A program made the translations under genes and the position numbers. The notes beneath the pieces are model-generated. The model did no database searches. It worked only from the letters and a program-made list of their open reading frames with translations, and had not been told where the DNA came from. This document shows, in pieces, positions 16,459-26,220 of a stretch of 64,000 bases of DNA (its first letter is position 1; every line of letters starts with the position of its first letter). Source of the stretch: CAZXGD01 sp046350455 (GTDB lineage: Bacteria; Planctomycetota; Phycisphaerae; Phycisphaerales; SM1A02); the NCBI GenBank assembly GCA_046350455.1, contig JAXMAM010000005.1, positions 62,001 to 126,000 on the forward strand, written 5' to 3'.

Positions 16459-18837
16459 GTGCCCACCCTGAACGCCGACGCCCAATCCCTGTTGCTGAAC
16501 GGCCGCCGCATCTGGCTGATGGCCTGCAGCCTGGAAGCCTCCCTCCTGGACCCCGCCACCTGGCCGGAACAGATGGCCGCCCTGCGCCAGGCTGGCTTCA
16601 ACACGGTGCGGGTGAGTGCCCCATGGAGCCTGCACGAGCCGCGCCAGGGGCGGCTTGCGTTCACGGGCGCGCTGGACCTGCCAGCGTTCCTGGCCGCAGC
16701 GCATGAAGCTGGCCTGATGGCGCTGGTGCGGGTTGGGCCTGTGGTGGGCGAGCCCTTTGCAGATGGCGGCCTGCCTGCGTGGACGGCCGAGCTGGGCACG
16801 GGCCGCACGCGCGAGCATGACGAGGCGTTCCTGGGCGCAGTCAGCCAGTGGTTTCAGCAGGTGCTTGGCAAGGTGGCGCCGCTGCAGGCCACGCGCGACA
16901 AGCCTGGCCCTGTGGTGGGCGTGGAGCTGGAGTACCAGTGGCAGAGCGGCGACGCTGACGCAGCCGAGCCCTACTTTGCGCACCTGGTGCGCGTGGCGCG
17001 GGAATGCGGCGTGCAGGTGCCGCTGTTCACCAACAACGGGCTGTGGGCACAGCCTTCTGGCACCATCGAAGTGTGGGAAGGCGCGGACGACCTGTTTGCG
17101 CACGCGCGGCAGCTGCGCGCCGTGCAGCCAGAAGCGCCCGGCGTGACGGTGGTGCGCGTGGAGGCAGGCGCAGAGCCTGACGAGACAGTGCGGCGCATGG
17201 CGCAGGTGCTGGCGGCTGGCAGCCAGTGCGTGCTGGCTGGCCCTGGCGCTGGAGAGGTGCTGCAGCACGGGCCAGCAGCGCAGGCAGTGCGCACGCTGGC
17301 CACGTTTGCGTCTGCGTTTGGCAGCGCGCTGGCAGCGTGTCATCCTTCGCAGCAGGGGTTTGCTGTGGACCCAGCGCTGGCGCCGCCTGCTGCGCCCGCC
17401 GCACCGGCTGTGGTGCCGCTGGCTGGCAGCGCTGGGACGGTGGTGTGGGTGTTCGCGCCGCGCAGCGGTGGCAAGGCGCCGGTGGTGCCGCTGGTCACGC
17501 CTGATGGGCGTTCGCTGCATGTCCACCTGGGCGAGCAGCCAGTGGCGTGGGTGCCGTTCAACCTGGACCTGCATGGAGCTGGCCGCCTGGAGTGGTGCAA
17601 CCTGAGCCCTTTGGCCATGGTGGGCAAGCGCATGCTGGTGCTGCATGGTCCTGCTGGCACTGCTGGCGCATTGAGCACCGACGGCGCAGCGCTGGAGTTC
17701 ACCGTGCCAGCGCGCGGGGCACGCCCGCTGGTGCTGCAGCACCAGAAGCTGGTGGTGGTGGTGCTGAACCATCAGCACGCAGCAGCGGCCATCGTGCATG
17801 GCACAGCGCTGGTGGTGGGCGGTGCGGCGGTGCTGGACGACGGCACGGCCGTGGCTGCATCTGGATTCAAGCGCGCGCTGCGGATTGCCGCCACGGGCGC
17901 GCTGCATGAGGTGGAGGCAGCAAAGCGCGCCGCGCCGGCCGGCCGCCGCATAGGCAACGCAGGCAGCAAGAAGGCGGGCGCGGCTGCACAGGGTCCAGCG
18001 CTGGCCGCGACAGGTGCGCCAGCACCAGCCCTGGAGCCAGCGCTCTGCGATGGCACCCATACGCGCTACGCGCTGCTGCGCCAGCCGCAGACGCTGGCAG
18101 CGTGCGGCGCGCCTGGTGGAGCGGGCTGGTACCGCGTGACCTTTGAGCAGAAGCGCGCAGGCAAGCGACTGTGGCTGTGGCCGCGCGCAGGCGGCCGCGT
18201 GCAGTGGTGGCTGGACGGCAAGGCGCTCAAGCCGCAGCACCCGCATGCGCTGGCGCTGCAGCTTGCAGCCGGGCAGCACCGGCTGGTGGCGCGCGTGGAG
18301 CATGTGCCCGCTGCGGTGCCTGGCACGCTGCTGGTGCCAGCAGGACTGGGCAGCGGACCTGTGGAGTGCGTGCCAGCAGCGCGCATCAAGGGCGTGCGCG
18401 GCGCGCCGGGGCAGGTGGATCCCTTCACGCTGCGCCGCCACCTGCGCGGCGTGGTGCGCGGTGGCCTGGCGCTGGTTCCAGCTGCGCAGTGGACCGTCCC
18501 CACAACCAAGGGCAGCCCCATGCTGGTGCTGGATCTCACCGCCGCCAACGTGCGCGGCGTGGTCAGCGTGGGCGACACTGCGGTGGCCCTGGTGGACGCA
18601 GCAGAGCCCGCCAGCATGTTGGTGGTGCTGGACCCTGCCTCGTTCAAGGTGCCCAAGAGCGGGCAGGTGCCGGCTGTTCGGTTCACACCGTTTGAGGCCG
18701 ACGCGCCCTCCGCGGTGCAGCGCGTGCTGAACGCAGCCATGTGGTACGCGCTGGCGCCAGAACAGCCCAAGGACCTCTCGTGGGCCTTTGCCAGCGCAGC
18801 AGCGGCTACACCGCGCTTGGATGCCAGAGGGTCTTGA
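16459..18837 (+). CDS. GH35-like (beta-galactosidase family) TIM-barrel protein with altered active site
   Basis: A 792-residue protein. The N-terminal third follows glycoside hydrolase family 35: MAALRQAGFNTVRVSAPWSL then HEPRQGRLAFTGALDL, VRVGPVVGEPFADGGLPAW, and GVELEYQW. The last is the position of the family's (V/Q)ENEYG acid/base motif, with Asn replaced by Leu. The aromatic WTGWF nucleophile region is not recognisable; a Glu in VVRVEAGAE is the nearest candidate. The remaining two thirds are beta-rich with Ala/Pro-rich linkers. No signal peptide is seen at GTG 16459, so it may be cytoplasmic. Its end overlaps the convergent aldehyde dehydrogenase gene by 32 bases. Catalytic activity is uncertain. 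Confidence 0.7.
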   Translation: MPTLNADAQSLLLNGRRIWLMACSLEASLLDPATWPEQMAALRQAGFNTVRVSAPWSLHEPRQGRLAFTGALDLPAFLAAAHEAGLMALVRVGPVVGEPFADGGLPAWTAELGTGRTREHDEAFLGAVSQWFQQVLGKVAPLQATRDKPGPVVGVELEYQWQSGDADAAEPYFAHLVRVARECGVQVPLFTNNGLWAQPSGTIEVWEGADDLFAHARQLRAVQPEAPGVTVVRVEAGAEPDETVRRMAQVLAAGSQCVLAGPGAGEVLQHGPAAQAVRTLATFASAFGSALAACHPSQQGFAVDPALAPPAAPAAPAVVPLAGSAGTVVWVFAPRSGGKAPVVPLVTPDGRSLHVHLGEQPVAWVPFNLDLHGAGRLEWCNLSPLAMVGKRMLVLHGPAGTAGALSTDGAALEFTVPARGARPLVLQHQKLVVVVLNHQHAAAAIVHGTALVVGGAAVLDDGTAVAASGFKRALRIAATGALHEVEAAKRAAPAGRRIGNAGSKKAGAAAQGPALAATGAPAPALEPALCDGTHTRYALLRQPQTLAACGAPGGAGWYRVTFEQKRAGKRLWLWPRAGGRVQWWLDGKALKPQHPHALALQLAAGQHRLVARVEHVPAAVPGTLLVPAGLGSGPVECVPAARIKGVRGAPGQVDPFTLRRHLRGVVRGGLALVPAAQWTVPTTKGSPMLVLDLTAANVRGVVSVGDTAVALVDAAEPASMLVVLDPASFKVPKSGQVPAVRFTPFEADAPSAVQRVLNAAMWYALAPEQPKDLSWAFASAAAATPRLDARGS

Positions 18838-19684
18838 TCTCCACAAAGCTCTCGGCGCGCCGCACGCAGCTCCAGCGTTCCTCGTCTGTGAAGTCCTCGC
18901 TCTTGCCCAGCACCACCGTGCGCTTCAGATTCTCTGCAGCGCCAGCGCGCAGCGTGGTGGCCAGGTCTCCGCTGGCCAGCGCATGCACGCCGTCAATGTC
19001 GCGGTGGCTGGCCACCCAGGGCGCCAGCTCTGCAGCGGGGCCAGTCAGCAGGTTGAACACGCCGCCTGGCACATCTGCAGTTGGCGCAGACTCCGCCACC
19101 AGCAGCGCGCCGAGCGGGTGCGCTGGATCTGCCACCGCCACCACAGTGTTGCCCACGCAGAGCGGCGGCAAGAGCAGCGACATGAACTCAAGCAACGGGC
19201 GCTTCTGTGTGTGCGTCTGCACCACCGCAATCACGCCAGTTGGCTCTGGCACGCTGAAGTTGTGGTACGGGCCAGCCACCGGGTTGCGTGAGCCCAGCAC
19301 CATCTGGTGCTTGTCGCACCAGCCAGCCCAGCACACGGTGCGATCAATGGTTGCGTCCACCTCTGCCTGGCACTTGCTCTTGCCAGCGCCAGTGGTGGCG
19401 CGCACCGCCTCCACCAGGTCTGCGCGGCGGCCCTCCAGCATCTCGGCCAGGCGGTAGATGATCTGGCTGCGCAGGTACGCGGTGGCGCTGCTCCAGCCGG
19501 GCAGCGCGGCGCGGGCAGCGTCAACAGCTTCGCGCAGATCCTTGCGGCTGGCATGCGAAAGATGCGCCAGCAGCGCTCCGTCAGCCCCGTGCAGCGGCAG
19601 CGTGCGGCCGCTTTCGCTGCGCGGATAGGCGCCCTTGATGAAGAGCTTCCACGTCTTGAGTACTGGCAGGCGTTCGTTGGTCAT
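18806..19684 (-). CDS. Truncated aldehyde dehydrogenase family protein (ALDH16 second-domain type)
   Basis: A 292-residue protein of the ALDH superfamily, much shorter than the usual 480-500. It keeps the N-terminal coenzyme-binding half (LFIKGAYPRSESGRTLPL, WSSATAYLRSQIIYRLAEML, PTGVIAVVQ, LPPLCVGNTVVAVAD) but lacks the catalytic GGK and GQxC segments. The tail KTLWHP resembles the end of the second domain of ALDH16A1-like proteins as I recall them. It is the third gene of an operon with a full ALDH (19912-21372) and a 64-residue membrane protein. It is probably a structural or regulatory partner of the full enzyme. ATG 19684 was chosen since similarity begins shortly after. Confidence 0.8.
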   Translation of the reverse strand: MTNERLPVLKTWKLFIKGAYPRSESGRTLPLHGADGALLAHLSHASRKDLREAVDAARAALPGWSSATAYLRSQIIYRLAEMLEGRRADLVEAVRATTGAGKSKCQAEVDATIDRTVCWAGWCDKHQMVLGSRNPVAGPYHNFSVPEPTGVIAVVQTHTQKRPLLEFMSLLLPPLCVGNTVVAVADPAHPLGALLVAESAPTADVPGGVFNLLTGPAAELAPWVASHRDIDGVHALASGDLATTLRAGAAENLKRTVVLGKSEDFTDEERWSCVRRAESFVEIKTLWHPSAV

Positions 19685-19694
19685 GGTGTGCTCG

Positions 19695-19889
19695 TCACCC
19701 TTGCTTTCCAAAAAGCGTTACTGCCAGCAGCACTGCGCCGCACACTGCCATGGTCGTGGCCAGGAACACCAGGTGGCGTGGCACGGGCTGGCCGCTTGGC
19801 CGCCGAGGCGAAAAGTGCAGCACCGCAATCACAATCCACGGCGCCATCATCAGTCCTACGGCTCCTGCAATGTGAAACGCTGAGTCCAT
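19695..19889 (-). CDS. Small two-helix membrane protein in the aldehyde dehydrogenase operon
   Basis: A 64-residue protein consisting almost entirely of two hydrophobic helices (about residues 6-24 and 41-60) joined by a basic loop (SPRRPSGQPVPRH). It starts at ATG 19889, 22 bases after the full ALDH stop, and ends 10 bases before the truncated ALDH start, so it sits inside the operon. No family recognised. It may tether the dehydrogenase complex to the membrane, which is inferred from position only. Confidence 0.6.
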   Translation of the reverse strand: MDSAFHIAGAVGLMMAPWIVIAVLHFSPRRPSGQPVPRHLVFLATTMAVCGAVLLAVTLFGKQG

Positions 19890-19911
19890 GTGCGCTCTGT
19901 GGAAGCCCTGA

Positions 19912-21372
19912 TCAATCAGCCAGATACGCGGCCAGGCCCTGCTTGCCGCCTTCGCGGCCAAAGCCGCTTTCCTTGTAGCCACCGAAGGGGCTGGTGGCGT
20001 CGAAGAGGTTGTAGCTGTTGCACCACACCACGCCAGACTGGATGCGGCGCGCGATGTCGAACATCTTGCTGGCCTTCTCTGTCCACACGCCGGCTGCAAG
20101 TCCGTACGGTGTGTTGTTGGCGCGCTGCACGGCTTCGTCCGGCGTGCGGAAGGTCATGACTGCCAGCACAGGGCCAAAGATCTCCTCGCGCGCCACCACG
20201 TGTGCTGGCTGCACGCCGCTCAGGTACGCGGGCCGGCACCAGTAGCCCTTGTCCGGAAGCTTCTGGGCGCCAGGCTCGTGCAGCGTGCAGCCTTCGTCCT
20301 GGCCCTGCTTCACCAGGCCCACGATCTTGTCGCGCTGCTCGCGACTGTTGATGGCGCCGATGTCCGTGTTCTTGTCCAGCGGGTCTCCCACGCGCAGGCT
20401 GCGCATGCGCAGATCCAGCTTGCGCAGCACCTCTGGCAGCACGGACTCCTCCACCAGCAGGCGGCTGCCAGCGCAGCACACGTGCCCCTGGTTGAACCAA
20501 ATGCCCTGCACGATGCCTTCGATGGCCTGATCAATGGCCGCGTCCGCAAAGATGATGTTGGGGCTCTTGCCGCCCAGCTCCAGCGTGAGCCTCTTGGCTG
20601 TGCCAGCGCACGCCTTGGCGATGAGCTTGCCCACCTCGGTGCTGCCGGTGAAGGCGATCTTGTCCACGCCCTCATGCTCCACCAGCGCGCGGCCAGTGGT
20701 GCCAGCGCCGGTCACCATGTTCACCACGCCGGGCGGAAGGTCGCACTCCTGCAGGATCTCTGCAAGGCGGAGCGCGGTCAGCGAAGTGGTCTCTGCTGGC
20801 TTCAGCACGCAGGTGTTGCCGCACGCCAGCGCAGGCGCCAGCTTCCATGCGGCCATCAGCAGCGGAAAGTTCCACGGAATGATCTGCCCGCACACGCCCA
20901 CGGGCCGCGGGTTGCGGCCGCCAGGCACGGCGTAGCGCAGCTTGTCGCACCAGCCAGCGTGATGGAAGAAGTGCTGCGCCACCAGCGGCAGGTCAATGTC
21001 GCGGCTCTCCTTGATGGGCTTGCCGCCGTCCATGCTCTCCAGCACCGCCAGCTCTCGGCTGCGCTCCTGGATGCGCCGCGCAATGCGGTACAGGTACTTG
21101 GCGCGCTCCTGTGGACGCAGCGCGCCCCACTTGCGCTGCGCCTTGCGAGCTGCCTGCACGGCAGCGTCCACGTCGTCTGCGCCAGCCTCTGCAATCTGGC
21201 TCAGCGTGGCCTCGGTGGCGGGGTTCACCGTGGGGAACCACGCGCGCGTGGAGGGATCCACCCACTTGCCATTGATGAAGAGCTGCGTGCGCTCAGGAAC
21301 AGAGACTGGTGTGGTCTCTGGTGCTGGGCTGAATTCCCACGTGCCTGCAGGGGGTGGAGCGACCGACGCCAT
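19912..21372 (-). CDS. NAD(P)-dependent aldehyde dehydrogenase
   Basis: A 486-residue ALDH of standard length that oxidises aldehydes to carboxylic acids. Conserved features: PWNFPLLMAAWKLAPALACG, FTGSTEVGK, the general-base Glu in LTLELGGKSPN, and the catalytic Cys in GHVCCAGSR (about residue 310). It ends with GGYKESGFGREGG. It starts at ATG 21372, 12 bases after the lgt stop, and leads an operon with a small membrane protein and a truncated ALDH. The N-terminal extension before LFINGKWVD is about 30 residues and Pro-rich. Substrate is not evident. Confidence 0.92.
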   Translation of the reverse strand: MASVAPPPAGTWEFSPAPETTPVSVPERTQLFINGKWVDPSTRAWFPTVNPATEATLSQIAEAGADDVDAAVQAARKAQRKWGALRPQERAKYLYRIARRIQERSRELAVLESMDGGKPIKESRDIDLPLVAQHFFHHAGWCDKLRYAVPGGRNPRPVGVCGQIIPWNFPLLMAAWKLAPALACGNTCVLKPAETTSLTALRLAEILQECDLPPGVVNMVTGAGTTGRALVEHEGVDKIAFTGSTEVGKLIAKACAGTAKRLTLELGGKSPNIIFADAAIDQAIEGIVQGIWFNQGHVCCAGSRLLVEESVLPEVLRKLDLRMRSLRVGDPLDKNTDIGAINSREQRDKIVGLVKQGQDEGCTLHEPGAQKLPDKGYWCRPAYLSGVQPAHVVAREEIFGPVLAVMTFRTPDEAVQRANNTPYGLAAGVWTEKASKMFDIARRIQSGVVWCNSYNLFDATSPFGGYKESGFGREGGKQGLAAYLAD

Positions 21373-21384
21373 GTGCCCTCAATG

Positions 21385-22401
21385 CTACTGGTGCAGCACG
21401 CGGGCCCTGCCAGCGGGCGCCAGAAGGCCGCCCACCATGAGGTTTCGCAGATTGGCCACCCATGCGCCCACGCCCAGCAGCACCATGCCGCCCGACAGCA
21501 TCATGGGCAGCGTGACCGGGCCGATCATGTAGACGCCGGCGTCCGGCTCGCGGAACTGCTCGCTCAGGATGCGCAGCAGGCCGTAGGTGATGAAGAACAC
21601 GCCAAAGAGCGTGCCAGCATGGCGCGGCTTCAGCCACACCAGCACCAGCACCAGCATCAGCACAGGGCCGTCGGTGAACGCCTGGAACCACTGGCTGGGG
21701 AAGCGCGCCGGCACCAGCTGCGCGATCTGCTGTGCGGCTTCTGCGCTGCCGGAATACGCCATGGCGTAGAGGTGCTCGGCTTGCGCGCGCGCCGTGGGAG
21801 TTGGAGCGGTCAGGATGGCCTCCTCTGGGAACTTCACGCTCCAGAAGGGCGGGTTCTGCTGCATGCTGGCCGGCAGCACCTTGCCCCACAGCTCGCCGTT
21901 CACCCAGTTGGCAAGGCGGCCCAGCATGAGGCCAGGGGGCGCGATGAAGCAGACCGTGTCGCACAGCGCCATGAAGGGCACGCGGAAGATGTACGCAGAC
22001 CACGCCATGGCAAGGATGCAGCCCACCATGCCGCCGTGGCTGGACATGCCGCCCTTGTGCAGGTCCAGCACGCCCCAGTAGGGGAAGCTGTTGTGGAAGG
22101 TGGTCAGCAGCGCGGGCTCGTAGAACAGGATGTGCCCCAGGCGTCCGCCCAGCACCACGCCCAGCACGCACGCGGTGATGAAGTCGCCCACCTGCGCCAC
22201 GGTCATGGGCACGCAGCCGCGCTTGGCCAGCCAGCGCGTGATCAGCCAGCCCGCCACAAAACCAGTCAGGTACGCCAGGCCATACCAGCGGATGCCAAAG
22301 GACTCGTTGAACTGGATGGCAAACGGATCCAGCGTGTGCACCGTGCTTTCTGCAAGCACCAGGCAAGGCTGCAGCACGCTTGAGTGGAACCCGTGTGGCA
22401 C
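21385..22401 (-). CDS. lgt: Prolipoprotein diacylglyceryl transferase
   Basis: A 338-residue inner-membrane enzyme that transfers diacylglycerol to the lipobox cysteine of prolipoproteins. Signatures: IRWYGLAYLTGF, GGRLGHILFYEP, GMSSHGGMVG (catalytic His region) and the Lgt signature GRLANWVNGELWG (about residue 170). A loop of about 60 residues precedes SQWFQAFTDGPVL, after which the final helices end with LRILSEQFREPD. Start is GTG 22401, with no alternative Met before the first helix. The divergent trpD gene starts 44 bases away. Lipoproteins in this window include the HESTH protein at 6587. Confidence 0.95.
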   Translation of the reverse strand: MPHGFHSSVLQPCLVLAESTVHTLDPFAIQFNESFGIRWYGLAYLTGFVAGWLITRWLAKRGCVPMTVAQVGDFITACVLGVVLGGRLGHILFYEPALLTTFHNSFPYWGVLDLHKGGMSSHGGMVGCILAMAWSAYIFRVPFMALCDTVCFIAPPGLMLGRLANWVNGELWGKVLPASMQQNPPFWSVKFPEEAILTAPTPTARAQAEHLYAMAYSGSAEAAQQIAQLVPARFPSQWFQAFTDGPVLMLVLVLVWLKPRHAGTLFGVFFITYGLLRILSEQFREPDAGVYMIGPVTLPMMLSGGMVLLGVGAWVANLRNLMVGGLLAPAGRARVLHQ

Positions 22402-22444
22402 GGCTGCGATTCTACGGATCGGGCGGGTGCCCTACGATCGCCGC

Positions 22445-23566
22445 GTGGCCAGCCCAGAACACCACACGGACCAGCACGCCCACCGCGGACAGCCAGGCAC
22501 TCCCAGCGGGCCGCCAGAGTTCGCGCAGGCAGGGCGGCCAGGGGATCTGACGCCCTTCATCCGGGCGCTGCTGGCGGGCCGCACGCTGGCACGGCAGGAG
22601 GCGGAGAACGCGTTCCAGAGCATGATGTCCGGGCTGGCGCACCACGCAGAGATGGGCGCGCTGCTGGCGCTCCTGGCCACGCGGGTCCCAACCGTGGACG
22701 AGCTGGTGGGCGCAGCCACCGTGATGCGCCAGCACGTGCAGCGGGTGCCAAGCCATGTGCCTGCCGAGCAGCTCCTTGACACCGCTGGCACCGGCGGGAC
22801 AGCCAAGCTCTTCAACGTGAGCACCGCCGCTGCGCTGGTGGCCGCTGGCGCTGGAGCGCGCGTGGCCAAGCACGGCAACCGCTCGCGCACTGGCCGCGGC
22901 AGCGCCGAGACGCTGGCCGCGCTGGGCGTGAACGTGGACTGCGGGACAGAGTCACAGGCCCGCTGCCTGCGCGAAGCTGGCATCTGCTTCTGCTTTGCGG
23001 TGCACCACCACCCCGCAGCGCACCACGCCATGCCCGTGCGCAAGGCGCTGGGCATTCCCACCATCTTCAACCTGCTGGGCCCGCTCACCAATCCAGCTGG
23101 CGCGCGCAGGCAGCTGGTGGGCGTGTATGCGCCGCAGTTCGTGCAGCCAGTGGCAGAGGCGCTCCTGGCGCTGGGCGCCATCAGCGCGCTGGTGGTGCAC
23201 GGCACAGACGGACTGGACGAGATCTCCCTGTCCGCTCCCACCCTGGTGGCAGAGGTGGCCGATGGCGCCATCCGCACCTCCACTGTCACGCCAGAAGAGC
23301 TTGGCCTGGAGCGCGCGCCGCACCAGGCGCTGGCTGCCCAGGACCTGGCGCACGCAGCAGCGCTGGTGCGGGCGCTGCTGGACGGCACCGAGCGCGGCCC
23401 AGCGCGCCGCATGCTGCTGCTGAACGCAGCGGCCGCCATCCGCGCAGCGGGCCTTGCGCCAGACCTGCGCGCGGCGCTGGCGCAGGCGGAGCAGTCGGTG
23501 GACTCCGGCGCCGCCGCACGCGTCTTGGACACGCTGGTGCGGGCGTCGAACAGCCCAGGCGCCTGA
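22445..23566 (+). CDS. trpD: Anthranilate phosphoribosyltransferase
   Basis: A 373-residue enzyme of tryptophan synthesis, joining PRPP to anthranilate. Diagnostic motifs: DTAGTGGTAKLFNVST (PRPP-binding, about residue 115), KHGNRS, and GIPTIFNLLGPLTNPAGA with GLDEIS later. The N-terminal 35 residues are a low-complexity His/Pro/Gly extension absent from most homologues. The start is GTG 22445; the frame is open upstream but opposite to lgt. No other trp gene is nearby. Confidence 0.95.
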   Translation: MASPEHHTDQHAHRGQPGTPSGPPEFAQAGRPGDLTPFIRALLAGRTLARQEAENAFQSMMSGLAHHAEMGALLALLATRVPTVDELVGAATVMRQHVQRVPSHVPAEQLLDTAGTGGTAKLFNVSTAAALVAAGAGARVAKHGNRSRTGRGSAETLAALGVNVDCGTESQARCLREAGICFCFAVHHHPAAHHAMPVRKALGIPTIFNLLGPLTNPAGARRQLVGVYAPQFVQPVAEALLALGAISALVVHGTDGLDEISLSAPTLVAEVADGAIRTSTVTPEELGLERAPHQALAAQDLAHAAALVRALLDGTERGPARRMLLLNAAAAIRAAGLAPDLRAALAQAEQSVDSGAAARVLDTLVRASNSPGA

Positions 23567-23646
23567 CGCCAGCCCCCTGACACCAGCCGCAGTGAACTTC
23601 CGCGCCCAGCGCGCGGCACGCCAAAACGCATGCGTAGGGTGCGCGC

Positions 23647-26220
23647 ATGGATCCAACTGCCCGCACCGGACGCGCGCTGCCTGCAGCGCTGGTGGTGGCC
23701 GCTGCGCTGGCATGCGGCATCGCAGCGGCTGGGCTGGTGGAGCATCCAGCCTCTGCAGCAGCCCGCGCAGTGGTGTGGGTGGCGGTGGCGGGTGTCGCCT
23801 CGCTCAGCGTGCTGGCGTGCCTGAGCGCTGTGGATGCAGGGCGGTGGAGCTGCCTGGCTGGAGCGGCGCTCTTTGCGGGCCTGGCCATCAGCCTGCAGCA
23901 CCAGGCCGCACGGCTCCGGCCAAAGGACGAGGGCGTGGCCCGCGTGTGGGGCACCGTGGCCAGCGCACCCAGGCAGGCTGCGACAGGCGCCGACGTGCTG
24001 GCTGTGCACGCGTATGGGACAGCCAGCCAGGTCTTTGAGCTAGAGGCCACAGCATTCGAAGCCGCGGACGGCACGCTGCATCCCACTCTTGCGGCGCTGG
24101 TGGTGCGCGTGCAGGAACTTGGACCGCTCCCGCCGCGCGGCACCACGGTGCGCGTGACAGGCTGGTACCGCCCTCCGGGACAGCAGCTGAACCCCGGTGC
24201 GCGCGCTCCGCTTGGAGATGGCTCGCTGGCTGTGCCGCGCCGCTCCTTGGTGGTGGCAGCGCGGGATGGACCCACGCTCTTCCAGCGCCTGCGGCTTGCA
24301 GCAGATGCGCTCCTGACCGCAGCGTTCCCAGCGTGGGCGCCACCCACGTGGTGCGCGCTGGTGAAGGCCATGACCACCGGCGTGCGCGAACCAGCACTGG
24401 CGTTGCCTGCTGCGCAGTTCCGGCTGGCTGGCATGAGCCACATCCTGGCCATCAGCGGGTTCAACGTGGCTGTGCTGGTGGGCGCCGCGGGCGCCGTGGC
24501 ACGCGCAGTTGGCGCCAGCATCGCTTCACGCGCCGCGGTGGCCGTGGCCATCAGCGCTGTGTTCCTGCTGGTGACAGAGCCGGAGGTCAGCGTGCTGCGC
24601 GCGGGGCTTGGTGCAGGCCTGGCCGCGCTTGCTGGCCTGGCTGGCGGAAGGGCGCGTGGGCTCGGCACGCTGGGAGCAGTGGCTGCGTACACCCTGGCCA
24701 CAGATCCAGACAGCCTGTACAGCCCGGGGTTCCAGCTGAGCTTTGGCGTGGTGCTTGGGCTCTTGACGCTGGCCAGTGCACCCAGCGAACGCTGGCAGGA
24801 GCGGGCGCTGGCGTGCGTGGGGCGCATCGCGCCAGCAGCAGCCGCTGAACATCCGGTCACGCGCCTGGTGGTGGCCAGTCTGGTTGGCGCGTGCGTCACC
24901 AGCGTGGTGGCGTGGACGGTGAGTTCGCCTGTGGCTGCGTGGCACGGCGGGTTCTTCAGCACCTACGCAGCGCCCATCAGCGTGCTCACCATGCCGGCAG
25001 CCGCGCTGGTCACCATGGCCGGCGTGGCTGCCATGGCGGTTGGTGCGGCGCTGCCCCCTGCTGCCGCCGCAGTGCCTGGTGCAGTGGCCTGCGGCTGCGC
25101 TGGATTCCTGGACTGGACTGCACAGGTGGCCTGCGATCTTCCTGGATCTGCGTGGTGGACGGGCCGCCCTGCTGTGTGGTGGGTGGCGGCCGCCATGGTG
25201 GCGGTGCCGGTGGCGTGGGTGGCGCCCAGCGCTGCGTTCCGCCGGGGCGCCTGGGGCGCGCTGGTGCTGCTGGCGGCGCTCCTCTGGATGGGGCCTGCGC
25301 GCCCGCTTGCAGGCCAGCCTCCACCCGGCACGCTGCGCGCCGACATGCTGGACGTGGGCAACGGCTCCTGCGTGCTGGTCCGTGCCGGCGGAACCTGCGT
25401 GCTCTTTGACGCTGGAACATCCAGCGACGACAGCGCTGGATCGCGCCGCATGGTGCCAGCGCTGGCTGCGCTGGGCGTTCGGCATCTGGATGCTGTGGTG
25501 CTCAGCTGCGACAGCCTGGAGCACTGCTCTGCCATTCCAGAGGTCGTGCGCGCCTTTGGCGCAGATCGCGTGGTGGTGCCGCCGCGCCTTGGGCAGGCGT
25601 GGGAGCGCGCCGCGCAGGGCAAGGATCGCCGCGCGTTGGGCACGCTGGCTGCGTGGCTGGCCGAGCGCGGCGTGCAGCCTGAAGCGCACGCGGCGGGCGA
25701 TGATCTGCGCATCGGCGCGCTGGCCGCCCGCGTGGTGTGGCCTGCGCCTGGCGCCACGCCAGAACGGGCGTCGGATGCTGGCCTGGCGCTCCTGACATGG
25801 CATGCCAGCGTCCAGCATGCGGGTGCGGGACGCGCAACGCCAGCGCGCACCGCGCTCCTCCTGACTGGGCCGCTGGAGGATGAAGGCTGCGCTGGCCTGC
25901 TTGCCTGGGCTGCAGGCCACCCAGGGCAGCTGCTCCCTGTGGCTGTGATGGAACTGCCACACCATGGCAGCTTCCGCGAGCAGGCCGCCCAGCTGGTGCG
26001 CGCCCTGGAGCCAGCGGCTGTCCTGCGCAGCGCTGGCGCCCAGCGAGTGCGCACCGACCGCTGGGCCGGAATCGCACCAGCCTTGCGAGGCGTGACCGCA
26101 CTGCATGGCGCGCTGCGCGCGGAGATCGCACCCGATGGCAGCGTGCAGCTGCAGCACTGGACCGACCGCGGCTGGGCCGCGCTTGAGCCAGCCGCTACGG
26201 GCGCGTCTTCAGAAGCACAG
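23647..26220 (+). CDS. comEC: ComEC/Rec2 family DNA uptake channel with degenerate metallo-beta-lactamase domain
   Basis: An integral membrane protein for DNA import. Seen: N-terminal helices, then a DUF4131-like soluble part. The competence domain has GMSHILAISGFNVAVLVGA (about residue 265) and about ten helices, followed by a C-terminal metallo-beta-lactamase-like domain beginning LRADMLDVGNGSC. In that domain the usual HxHxDH is replaced by CDSLEH, while PHHGS is kept. The frame does not stop where family similarity ends (about 26200) but runs to 26829 over the convergent gene; a TGA at 26184 lies in a neighbouring frame. The end coordinate is therefore my estimate, and a frameshift or a natural antisense extension are both possible. 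Start ATG 23647. Confidence 0.8.

Noticed and set aside
18316..18345. GTGCCTGGCAC in the GH35-like gene as another copy of the 33-bp element
   Set aside because: Only the 11-base palindrome matches; the flanking TGTCCCT and AAAT blocks are absent.
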